Shown piece after piece: positions 1-5,174 of a stretch of 6,070 bases of DNA. Below the pieces are notes generated by a model. The model ran no database searches. It saw nothing but the letters and a program-made list of their open reading frames with translations, and was not told where the DNA came from. Source of the DNA: Candidatus Bathyarchaeota archaeon (GTDB lineage Archaea > Thermoproteota > Bathyarchaeia > Bathyarchaeales > Bathyarchaeaceae); the NCBI GenBank assembly GCA_023136395.1, contig JAGLRI010000081.1, forward strand, positions 1 to 6,070, read 5' to 3'. Position 1 is the stretch's first letter. Every line of letters begins with the position of its first letter. Made by a program: the position numbers and the translations under genes.

Positions 1-1
1 A

Positions 2-997
2 ATACTGAACATAGAAAATCTGAAGACACATTTTGACACATGGGCTGGCGTAGTTACAGCAGTTGATGGAGTAAGTTTTGATGTTAAAAAGGGTGAAACA
101 CTTGGATTGGTGGGGGAGTCCGGTTCAGGAAAAACTGTTACAGCATTATCCGTTCTTGGAATAGTGCCAAGACCTGGAAAAATTATGGATGGAAAAATAA
201 TCTACAAGGGTAAAGACTTAATCAGTATGTCAGAGAAGGAAATGCAGAAGATACGCGGAGCTGAAATAGCATTAATCTTTCAAGATCCTTCAACGTCTTT
301 AAACCCTGTTTTCTCGATTAAAAGTCAATTAGGAGACGTTATCAGAAGACATCAAAAAATAAGTAAAGAAGATGCTATGGAAAATGTAGAAAATCTTCTT
401 GACCTGGTTGGAATACCTGATGCAAAGCTTCGGATGAATGAATATCCTCACCAATTCAGTGGGGGGATGAAACAGAGGGTTGCTATTGCGAGAGCTCTTT
501 CATGTAAACCCGCTTTACTCTTTGCGGATGAACCAACAACAAATCTAGATGTTACGATTCAAGCGCAAATATTAGATCTCATGAGAGATCTAAAAAGTAA
601 ATTTGACATGTCGGTGGTGTTAATCACGCATAACATGGGTATTATTGCTGAGATGGCTGATAGAGTAACAGTATTGTATGCGGGTAGAGTCTGTGAAACC
701 TCAGATATGCACGATTTATTCTTTCATGCGACCCACCCTTATACTGTAGCCCTTATAAACGCTATACCTAGACTCGGTAAGGTAAAACATGAACTACAGG
801 TTATTCCTGGAAACATTCCAAACCTTATTGAGCCTCCTTCGGGTTGCCGTTTTCATCCCAGATGTAAATATGCCACGTCGATTTGTAAAAAGGATGTTCC
901 AGAATTAGAAGAAGTTGAGAAGGGTCATGTAACAGCTTGTCTCCGTTGGAAGGAGATCGAAGCCGATCTTAAGAAGGAGCGTGAAAGAATTGTCTGA
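2..997 (+). CDS. Dipeptide/oligopeptide ABC transporter ATP-binding protein, DppD/OppD type (5' partial)
   Basis: This is one of the two cytoplasmic ATPase subunits that power uptake of di- or oligopeptides (some relatives take nickel or sugars) through an inner pair of permeases. The frame is open from the first bases, so the true start lies upstream; 331 residues are visible and only a few are missing. Seen, numbered from position 2: Walker A GESGSGKT 38-45, Q-loop Gln94 in FQDPSTSLNP, signature FSGGM 152-156, Walker B LLFADE 172-177, and switch His210. The C-terminal oligopeptide-transporter domain holds four Cys at 282, 288, 295 and 313 (C-x5-C-x6-C-x17-C), the pattern that carries a [4Fe-4S] cluster in some DppD/OppD proteins. 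A TTG at 107 is internal, because the conserved N-terminal beta-strands lie before it. The gene overlaps the next ATPase gene, as in classical dppDF/oppDF operons. The substrate cannot be read from the ATPase. Confidence 0.95.
   Translation: MLNIENLKTHFDTWAGVVTAVDGVSFDVKKGETLGLVGESGSGKTVTALSVLGIVPRPGKIMDGKIIYKGKDLISMSEKEMQKIRGAEIALIFQDPSTSLNPVFSIKSQLGDVIRRHQKISKEDAMENVENLLDLVGIPDAKLRMNEYPHQFSGGMKQRVAIARALSCKPALLFADEPTTNLDVTIQAQILDLMRDLKSKFDMSVVLITHNMGIIAEMADRVTVLYAGRVCETSDMHDLFFHATHPYTVALINAIPRLGKVKHELQVIPGNIPNLIEPPSGCRFHPRCKYATSICKKDVPELEEVEKGHVTACLRWKEIEADLKKERERIV
976..979 (+). promoter_or_regulatory. Ribosome binding site for the second ABC ATPase gene
   Basis: The GGAG lies inside the 3' end of the upstream ATPase gene. 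It is too close to the GTG at 981 (1 nt) but about 10 nt from the in-frame TTG at 990, so it argues for the shorter protein beginning MSEEIVLDVRN. The overlap suggests translational coupling of the two ATPases. Confidence 0.45.
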
Positions 998-1991
998 AGA
1001 AATAGTTCTTGATGTCCGAAATTTAAAGAAGTACTTCCCGGTACAAGAAAAGGGGGTTATCTTCAATAAACCAGCTGGTTTAATTCACGCTTGTGACGAC
1101 ATAAGTTTCATTGTGAAACGAGGTAAAACCCTCGGATTGGTGGGTGAAAGCGGAAGTGGAAAGACCACACTTGCTAAAACAATATTATACCTTATTCCTC
1201 CCACATCTGGTGAAGCATTTTTTGAAGGCGAAAACTTATTCAAAGTTTTTATGTCAAAGAATAAGAAAGAGATTCAGAATCTTCGCAGAAAAATGCAATA
1301 TATATTTCAAGATCCATATTCTTCGCTAAATCCAAGGATGACCGTTTCGGATATAATTATTGAACCTTTCCAAATTCATAAGCATATTCCAAAGAAAGAG
1401 TGGGTTAGTAGAATGTATGAACTTCTAAATTATGTTGGTTTAGAAGATTATCACGCTGAAAGATATCCTCACGAATTTAGTGGTGGCCAAAGACAAAGAA
1501 TCTGTATAGCTAGAGCACTAGCTGTGGAACCCGAATTCCTGATCGCTGATGAACCAGTGTCTTCACTAGACGTTTCCATAAGAGCTCAAATACTTAATCT
1601 TTTACGAGATCTTCAACGCAAGTTAAATCTCACTTACATTTACATCTCCCACGATTTGAGCACCATTCGACACATATGCCACCAAGTTGCAGTCATGTAT
1701 TTAGGAAGAATAGTCGAACTCGCTGAAGTAGACGAGATCTTTGATTCACCCAAACATCCATACACTAAAGCATTAATATCTGTTATACCAACCATTGAAG
1801 AGAATATAAAAATCAACCGAGTAATACTCCCCGGTGAAGTTGCAAGTCCTATCAACCCTCCTCCATACTGTAGATTTTATTCAAGATGCAAATATCATAT
1901 TCCAATTTGTGAGAAAAATGATCCAAAACTAGAGGAAGTCAGTGCTAACCATTTTGCAGCTTGTTTCCGAGCAATGGAAAAGCTAGAATAA
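981..1991 (+). CDS. Dipeptide/oligopeptide ABC transporter ATP-binding protein, DppF/OppF type
   Basis: This is the second ATPase of the importer and is expected to form a heterodimer with the upstream DppD-like subunit under the membrane. Seen: Walker A GESGSGKT 55-62, Q-loop Gln110 in FQDPYSSLNP, signature FSGGQ 166-170, Walker B FLIADE 186-191, and switch His224, so both ATP-binding half-sites look intact. The C-terminal domain again has four Cys (297, 303, 310, 328) with the same spacing as its partner. The 336-residue length is normal for the family. The N-terminal insert between the first strands (FPVQEKG...) is typical of the F subunit. The GTG at 981 gives the longest frame and overlaps the upstream gene by 17 bp, but the GGAG at 976-979 is only 1 nt before it. 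An in-frame TTG at 990, 10 nt after the GGAG, may be the real start (8-bp overlap). The stop is TAA. Confidence 0.95.
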   Translation: MKELSEEIVLDVRNLKKYFPVQEKGVIFNKPAGLIHACDDISFIVKRGKTLGLVGESGSGKTTLAKTILYLIPPTSGEAFFEGENLFKVFMSKNKKEIQNLRRKMQYIFQDPYSSLNPRMTVSDIIIEPFQIHKHIPKKEWVSRMYELLNYVGLEDYHAERYPHEFSGGQRQRICIARALAVEPEFLIADEPVSSLDVSIRAQILNLLRDLQRKLNLTYIYISHDLSTIRHICHQVAVMYLGRIVELAEVDEIFDSPKHPYTKALISVIPTIEENIKINRVILPGEVASPINPPPYCRFYSRCKYHIPICEKNDPKLEEVSANHFAACFRAMEKLE

Positions 1992-1995
1992 TTTC

Positions 1996-2847
1996 TCAAA
2001 GGATTATGATAGAATTTATAAGAAGTGGTACTGCACCTAAACCGAGAGAAATAGGTAAACCTGGGAAATAAGTATATTTTTCAGCTCCTTTCATGGAAGA
2101 AATGGATCCTATCAGAATCAAGATTGTTGAAAGGATACAATTTACTATTCCAAAGGTAATGAAGGAACATGTAACCAACATAGAGTAACAAGTAAGGTCA
2201 CCTAAACCAATTCCCCACCTTTTAGTTGTAGTTGAAAATATTACCATAAATTTTTCGATTTCTTCTTGAACTTCTTGACTGTTTAGCCGTCGGTAAACCC
2301 AAAACATATCGACGAAGGATAAAGCTAAGATGACTGCGATTATGGAGGTTAAGGGTATAGATATTCCAAAATATACACCGATGATTGAACTATAAAAAAT
2401 AAAAATGAAATTCTTTAATCTTTCTGGAAGATTGCCCATTATAATAAGATAAATAGAATAAAATCCAAGATAGGCAAGCCCTCCAAATACTATATAGATT
2501 AAGGGAAGACTATTTACTGGAACATTGAAGAATTGTTTTCCAAAGAGAAGGGTGAAAATAGTTCCTACGACTAAATAAATGACGATGAAGAAATCTGGCA
2601 TGTATACATTTTTTAACTTTTTTGAAAAAAATATTAAAGCGATAGATACTGTTGCTATGGCAATAAATAGTGATGTATTTTTGATTATTGAGTAAATTCC
2701 TCCCTCGTTAGGAAGGGGTAATTTTAAAGCGTCATTACTTGGAATTGAAAAAAAGGCTAAACCCGCCATACTAATTGCAAACAAAACCGTCACTAAAATA
2801 GGAAAACCTGTTTTCATGAGTAAATCATAGATTTTTTCTTTCTTCAT
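1996..2847 (-). CDS. Presenilin/signal peptide peptidase-like GXGD intramembrane aspartyl protease
   Basis: This is a predicted protease that cuts transmembrane helices within the membrane, using two Asp on neighbouring helices. The 283-residue protein has about nine hydrophobic segments, at roughly 14-34, 58-75, 84-103, 113-137, 146-160, 162-184, 212-232, 234-250 and 261-282. Helix 6 ends in LSFVDMFWVYRR with Asp180. After a hydrophilic loop (186-211), helix 7 opens with GLGD (214-217, Asp217). Helix 9 opens with PGLP (262-265), matching the family's PAL motif. Order and spacing fit the presenilin/SPP fold, and the length is close to archaeal homologues. Deviations: Val-Asp rather than the usual Tyr-Asp, and PGLP rather than PALP. 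There is no signal peptide apart from helix 1. The stop is 4 bp from the convergent ABC ATPase stop, and a TATA-like box lies about 26 nt before the ATG with no Shine-Dalgarno, suggesting a leaderless mRNA. The substrate is unknown. Confidence 0.82.
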   Translation of the reverse strand: MKKEKIYDLLMKTGFPILVTVLFAISMAGLAFFSIPSNDALKLPLPNEGGIYSIIKNTSLFIAIATVSIALIFFSKKLKNVYMPDFFIVIYLVVGTIFTLLFGKQFFNVPVNSLPLIYIVFGGLAYLGFYSIYLIIMGNLPERLKNFIFIFYSSIIGVYFGISIPLTSIIAVILALSFVDMFWVYRRLNSQEVQEEIEKFMVIFSTTTKRWGIGLGDLTCYSMLVTCSFITFGIVNCILSTILILIGSISSMKGAEKYTYFPGLPISLGLGAVPLLINSIIIL

Positions 2848-2872
2848 TATTTATAAAATAAATAAATATAAT

Positions 2873-2882
2873 CTTATAAATA
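2873..2882 (-). promoter_or_regulatory. TATA-like box for the presenilin-like protease gene
   Basis: On the minus strand this reads TATTTATAAG, close to the archaeal TATA consensus, and lies about 26 nt upstream of the ATG at 2847. That spacing would put the transcription start at or next to the start codon. The surrounding DNA is very AT-rich, so a chance match is possible. Confidence 0.45.
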
Positions 2883-2884
2883 TT

Positions 2885-2918
2885 CTAATTTTTTAAATTA
2901 GTACACCTAACTAAATTT
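2885..2918. repeat. Cluster of CTAAATT-type half-sites upstream of the protease promoter
   Basis: CTAATTT at 2885-2891 is inverted as AAATTAG at 2895-2901 (7-bp arms, 3-nt spacer), and a related CTAAATTT occurs at 2911-2918. The inverted pair lies directly upstream of the TATA-like box of the protease gene and downstream of the HTH gene stop, so it could be a regulator site or part of a terminator hairpin. Low sequence complexity makes chance a real alternative. Confidence 0.3.
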
Positions 2919-2955
2919 CGGGAATTAATGAATTGTCCATTATTTTCCATAACTG

Positions 2956-3240
2956 TTATGTGCCGCGCTTAATGTTAGCGTAATTGTCTATAAGTGAAAG
3001 GGCTTTGAGTGTTCTCACATAATCCTGTGCAGTTCTATGAGTACAGTTTAATATTTCCATTACTGCTTTGATGGGAAAATATGATTTTGCACCTCTTCTA
3101 GATTCGTACTTTAAAGGGTATGGTCTTATGTTCATTCCAAACTTTACAAGAATCAACCATGCTAGCGACTTGTTCCTTTTTTGAATGATTTCGAGAAGTC
3201 GATAAATTTCATCAGATATTCGATCTCTCTCTAAAGACAT
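2956..3240 (-). CDS. Small helix-turn-helix protein, putative transcriptional regulator
   Basis: This 94-residue protein belongs to no family I can name. The C-terminal half, about 54-85 (FPIKAVMEILNCTHRTAQDYVRTL...), has the pattern of a helix-turn-helix: a short helix, a turn at Asn-Cys-Thr, then a recognition-like helix rich in Thr, Arg, Gln and Tyr, followed by a Leu-rich segment as in winged-helix proteins. The N-terminal part (1-35) looks helical and is rich in Arg, Glu and Leu, possibly a dimerisation region; 38-53 is basic (YESRRGAK). There is no membrane segment or signal peptide. It lies between two intramembrane protease genes, 108 nt before the presenilin-like gene on the same strand and divergent from the rhomboid gene. 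A 23-bp palindrome 5 nt before its ATG suggests autoregulation. There is no Shine-Dalgarno, so the mRNA is probably leaderless. DNA binding is inferred from the pattern only. Confidence 0.7.
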   Translation of the reverse strand: MSLERDRISDEIYRLLEIIQKRNKSLAWLILVKFGMNIRPYPLKYESRRGAKSYFPIKAVMEILNCTHRTAQDYVRTLKALSLIDNYANIKRGT

Positions 3241-3245
3241 AACAA

Positions 3246-3268
3246 ATTAAGTCGCATTACGACTTAAT
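3246..3268. promoter_or_regulatory. Perfect 9-5-9 palindrome, candidate operator of the HTH gene
   Basis: The arms ATTAAGTCG (3246-3254) and CGACTTAAT (3260-3268) are exact reverse complements separated by 5 nt (CATTA). The element begins 5 nt before the HTH start codon and its far arm overlaps the likely minus-strand TATA box, so a bound dimer would block the promoter. It is also the divergent control region for the rhomboid gene. An mRNA hairpin is unlikely if transcription starts near the ATG. Confidence 0.6.
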
Positions 3269-3271
3269 AAA
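3264..3271 (-). promoter_or_regulatory. TATA-like box for the HTH gene
   Basis: On the minus strand this reads TTTATTAA, centred about 28 nt upstream of the ATG at 3240. This is the expected position for a leaderless archaeal transcript, and no Shine-Dalgarno precedes the ATG. It overlaps the distal arm of the palindrome. Confidence 0.4.
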
Positions 3272-3340
3272 TAATGAGATTTGAAAAACCTGTTTCTAAA
3301 AAAATTTAACTACTGAAACGTTCATTGCTTTTTGTTTGAT

Positions 3341-3346
3341 AGGTGA
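3341..3346 (+). promoter_or_regulatory. Ribosome binding site that sets the rhomboid start
   Basis: AGGTGA is complementary to the archaeal 16S rRNA 3' end and lies 6 nt before the TTG at 3353. It favours that TTG over the in-frame ATG at 3368. The GTG at 3349 is out of frame. Confidence 0.65.
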
Positions 3347-3352
3347 CCGTGT

Positions 3353-3985
3353 TTGAAAAGAACTAACATGTTGATAATCCTTTGTGTCTTCGTTAGTCTT
3401 TTTTACTGGTTAGCAGACCCCACAATTGCAGAACAATTTTTAGTATTCAGAGCATCAGATTTTCTTAGAGGAAAAGTTTGGACAGTCATCACAGCTCTAT
3501 TTATTCACGTCAACTTACTTCACTTAATCGGCAACATCCTCTTCCTCTTCGTGTTCGGAAACACGTTAGAAAACACGTTGGGTGCCAGGAAAATGATACT
3601 TGCGTTTTTTATCGGGGGCACTAGTTCTTTTATTCTCAGCTCATTCTTTTACGGAATAGACGTTAGTATGGCTGGCGCCTCAGCAGCTATTTTTACTTTA
3701 GCAGCTGTGGTGATGCTCATTAAACCCTTAAAATTTTCGTGGTTGTTTTTTATGCCATTAGGCCTTGTAGCAATACTCTATTTCGCCTATAACCTCCTAG
3801 CTGTATACACCGCGGTTCAAGGAAATGTTGGATATGTCGGTCACATAATAGGTTTTCTTCTAGGTTTTCCTCTTGGAATCGCTTGGAGTCAGCGTAGATG
3901 GCTTAGAAACCTCCTGATTTCAATATTTCTACTAATAGCATATATGATTATAATTTTTATAATCCAAACATTTAGGCTAATCTAA
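3353..3985 (+). CDS. Rhomboid family intramembrane serine protease
   Basis: This is a predicted membrane protease that cleaves transmembrane substrates with a Ser-His dyad. The 210-residue protein has helices near 5-21, 47-72, 80-100, 106-123, 128-152 and 160-178. The rhomboid landmarks are present: His52, His57 and Asn61 in HVNLLHLIGN (oxyanion-hole region, same spacing as E. coli GlpG), Ser110 in GASAAIF as nucleophile, and His164 in GHIIGFLLG as base, 54 residues after the Ser (53 in GlpG). The residue after the catalytic Ser is Ala rather than the usual Gly, a mild variant. An extra hydrophobic stretch (186-207) follows the core, suggesting a 6+1 topology with no soluble extra domain. The TTG start is supported by AGGTGA 6 nt upstream; the stop is TAA. 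The gene is divergent from the HTH gene. A weak TATA-like AATTTAAC (about 3303-3310) may be its promoter. Confidence 0.93.
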   Translation: MKRTNMLIILCVFVSLFYWLADPTIAEQFLVFRASDFLRGKVWTVITALFIHVNLLHLIGNILFLFVFGNTLENTLGARKMILAFFIGGTSSFILSSFFYGIDVSMAGASAAIFTLAAVVMLIKPLKFSWLFFMPLGLVAILYFAYNLLAVYTAVQGNVGYVGHIIGFLLGFPLGIAWSQRRWLRNLLISIFLLIAYMIIIFIIQTFRLI

Positions 3986-4003
3986 TCAATCCAACGGTGA
4001 CAA

Positions 4004-4026
4004 TTTTTCAGTGCCAGTAAGTTTTT
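4004..4026 (+). terminator. T-rich region after the rhomboid gene, possible terminator
   Basis: Two runs of five T (4004-4008 and 4022-4026) follow the rhomboid stop within the 55-nt gap to the convergent nitroreductase gene. Archaeal transcription commonly ends at such oligo-T tracts without a hairpin, and no strong stem is visible here. Confidence 0.35.
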
Positions 4027-4040
4027 GATAACATATCTTT

Positions 4041-4580
4041 TCAGTACTTGTTGTAAAATACAGGCTTATCTAGGTCTTTCCTAGATGACACTGGAACTCT
4101 TTCAGATATTCCTATTGCCAGAACGGCTATCACTCTCATTCTTTCAGGGATTTGTAGTAGATTTTTTACTTCTTCTTCAGCAGTCATATTCTCATTATTA
4201 CTTTCGAACATTCCTAAGTAATAAGATGCATATCCTAAGCTGTGAGCAGCTAAAGCCATGTTCTGAGCTGCAATAGCACCATCCTCTACATAGTGGAATG
4301 AATCTTGATCTGGATCAACTACTACTCTGATTACCGCAGCAACATCCTCCATCCAATCGTCTTTTGAAAAAAAAGTTTTTTGGTTACCTATCTCACCTAT
4401 CTTATGCTTCAAGTCTTTCTTAGTAACAACTATAAAACTCTACGGTTGGCTATTAATCCACGATGGAGCCCACTTACCTGCATTCAAAATCTGTTCCAAA
4501 GTCTCTTTATCTAACTTTGAAGGTAGAACTTTAACGACACTCCTTCTCTTTTGTATAGTCTTCAAAACTTGGTTAACCAT
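4041..4580 (-). pseudogene. Nitroreductase family protein interrupted by one in-frame TAG (codon 47)
   Basis: This is an FMN-dependent nitroreductase-fold oxidoreductase, 179 codons including the internal TAG, a normal full length for the family. From the ATG at 4580 the frame gives an N-terminal family segment: QKRRSVVKV (the RRS flavin-binding region) and AGKWAPSWINSQP, then TAG, then SFIVVTKKDLK. Most relatives have Trp after NxQP, so TGG to TAG explains it. The frame then continues intact with DGAIAAQNMALAAHSLGYAS, matching the conserved second flavin-site helix, and a conventional C-terminus ending in TGA. An AGGTGG 5 nt before the ATG shows the full-length start is the natural one. The part after the TAG has a possible TTG at 4412 but no ribosome binding site, and would lack the RRS/NxQP flavin-binding region. 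Options: recent nonsense pseudogene, sequence error, or read-through (pyrrolysine or amber suppression). The substrate is unknown. Confidence 0.85.
4440..4442 (-). other. In-frame amber codon (TAG) within the nitroreductase gene
   Basis: Codon 47 counted from the ATG at 4580 is TAG. It is flanked on both sides by in-frame conserved nitroreductase sequence and sits where Trp is usual (NxQPW). No frameshift is needed and there is no second lesion, so this is a single-codon interruption. Confidence 0.9.
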
Positions 4581-4585
4581 ATAAA

Positions 4586-4591
4586 CCACCT
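4586..4591 (-). promoter_or_regulatory. Ribosome binding site of the nitroreductase gene
   Basis: The minus strand reads AGGTGG, 5 nt before the ATG at 4580. It anchors the start of the full-length reading frame upstream of the internal TAG, and its preservation suggests the lesion, if it is one, is young. Confidence 0.65.
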
Positions 4592-4628
4592 AATAGCTAG
4601 CTAGCTTTCTAGTTACTTATTTTTTACA

Positions 4629-4659
4629 AAGGGGTAAACAATAAAATATTTAACCCCTT
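4629..4659. promoter_or_regulatory. Inverted repeat in the divergent nitroreductase/eL13 promoter region
   Basis: AAGGGGT (4629-4635) and ACCCCTT (4653-4659) are exact inverted copies. Allowing one bulged A at 4652, the stem extends inward through AAA/TTT to 10 bp around an AT-rich centre (about 4639-4648). It lies between the divergent genes, and the AT-rich centre resembles a TATA element on either strand. It could be an operator or a hairpin in a leader; which gene it serves is not clear. Confidence 0.4.
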
Positions 4660-4700
4660 ATACCTCTTTGTCCTATACATAAAACTATACACCATATTTT

Positions 4701-4705
4701 GAGGA
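4701..4705 (+). promoter_or_regulatory. Ribosome binding site of the eL13 gene
   Basis: GAGGA ends 7 nt before the ATG at 4713, supporting that start over the ATG at 4706, which is in another frame. A TATA-like CTATACAT at about 4673-4680 would place the transcript start near 4700. Confidence 0.5.
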
Positions 4706-4712
4706 ATGCATA

Positions 4713-5102
4713 ATGTCGCATGAGAAAGTTAAAGCTAGAGTATACACTCCAATGAAAACACCGCATCTACGAAATGGCAAAGGATTCAGTATCGAAGAAA
4801 TTAGGAAAGCGGGATTATCCCTTCATACCGCAAAAAGATTGGGTGTATCAATAGACAAACGAAGAAAAACGCTACACCCCCAGAACGTTCAGAGATTAAA
4901 GGAAGATTTTGGAAGAATAATTAAACTCACTGAAATTAAAGGTATTGGAGCGACCGCGGAAAAGAAGCTTATAGAGTTAGATATCCTAGATGCTTATGAC
5001 TTTATTAATGCAAATCTCAATGAATTGTCCAAAACCGTTTCATATTCAAGAAACACTCTAAAAAAATGGCAGAATGAAGCCAAAAAACTCCTAAATAAAT
5101 AA
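4713..5102 (+). CDS. Large-subunit ribosomal protein eL13 (L13e) with a C-terminal helix-hairpin-helix-like extension
   Basis: This is a structural protein of the archaeal 50S subunit, present in eukaryotes and in some archaeal lineages. Residues about 15-66 match the L13e core: GKGFSIEEIRKAGLS, KRLGVSIDKRRKTL and NVQRLKEDF, with the signature of a Gly-Phe start, an 'AxxLGI' helix and a basic Asp-Lys-Arg-Arg patch. The 129-residue length is longer than short archaeal L13e forms of about 80 residues. The excess (72-127) begins LTEIKGIGATAEKKLIEL, a helix-hairpin-helix with the IKGIG hairpin, and continues into a second helical pair ending ETAK-like (WQNEAKKLL), resembling small tandem helix-hairpin-helix nucleic-acid-binding domains. 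The tail could contact rRNA or DNA. The ATG is supported by GAGGA at 4701; the stop is TAA. A reductase gene follows after 72 nt on the same strand. Confidence 0.9.
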   Translation: MSHEKVKARVYTPMKTPHLRNGKGFSIEEIRKAGLSLHTAKRLGVSIDKRRKTLHPQNVQRLKEDFGRIIKLTEIKGIGATAEKKLIELDILDAYDFINANLNELSKTVSYSRNTLKKWQNEAKKLLNK

Positions 5103-5174
5103 TTTTGAAAGAAACAACGTAAATAATATCTTACCATTAAATGGACCGATTGCGGAAAAAAAGGAAGGGACTCC

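Noticed and set aside
107..997. A start of the first ATPase at the TTG at 107
   Set aside because: The same frame is open to the window edge and encodes the conserved N-terminal strands of the ATPase (LNIENLKTHF...VDGVSFDV), so the TTG is an internal Leu just before Walker A.
981..997. Programmed frameshift fusing the two ATPases
   Set aside because: Each protein is full length with its own C-terminal Cys domain or N-terminal strands; a short overlap is usual in dppDF/oppDF operons and no slippery site is evident.
1144..1855. Short alternative frames inside the second ATPase gene on both strands
   Set aside because: They lie wholly within a conserved ABC ATPase sequence and look like chance open frames.
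2848..2881. Small RNA or gene in the AT-rich gap between the protease and HTH genes
   Set aside because: Only promoter-like AT-rich DNA and half-sites are visible; no open frame or stable GC-containing stem.
4085..4276. Plus-strand 63-codon frame opposite the nitroreductase gene
   Set aside because: It is antisense to conserved nitroreductase sequence and has no supporting signals.
4041..4412. A separate short gene starting at TTG 4412
   Set aside because: It has no ribosome binding site and begins in the middle of the nitroreductase domain; the frame upstream of the TAG encodes the missing N-terminus from a well-placed ATG.
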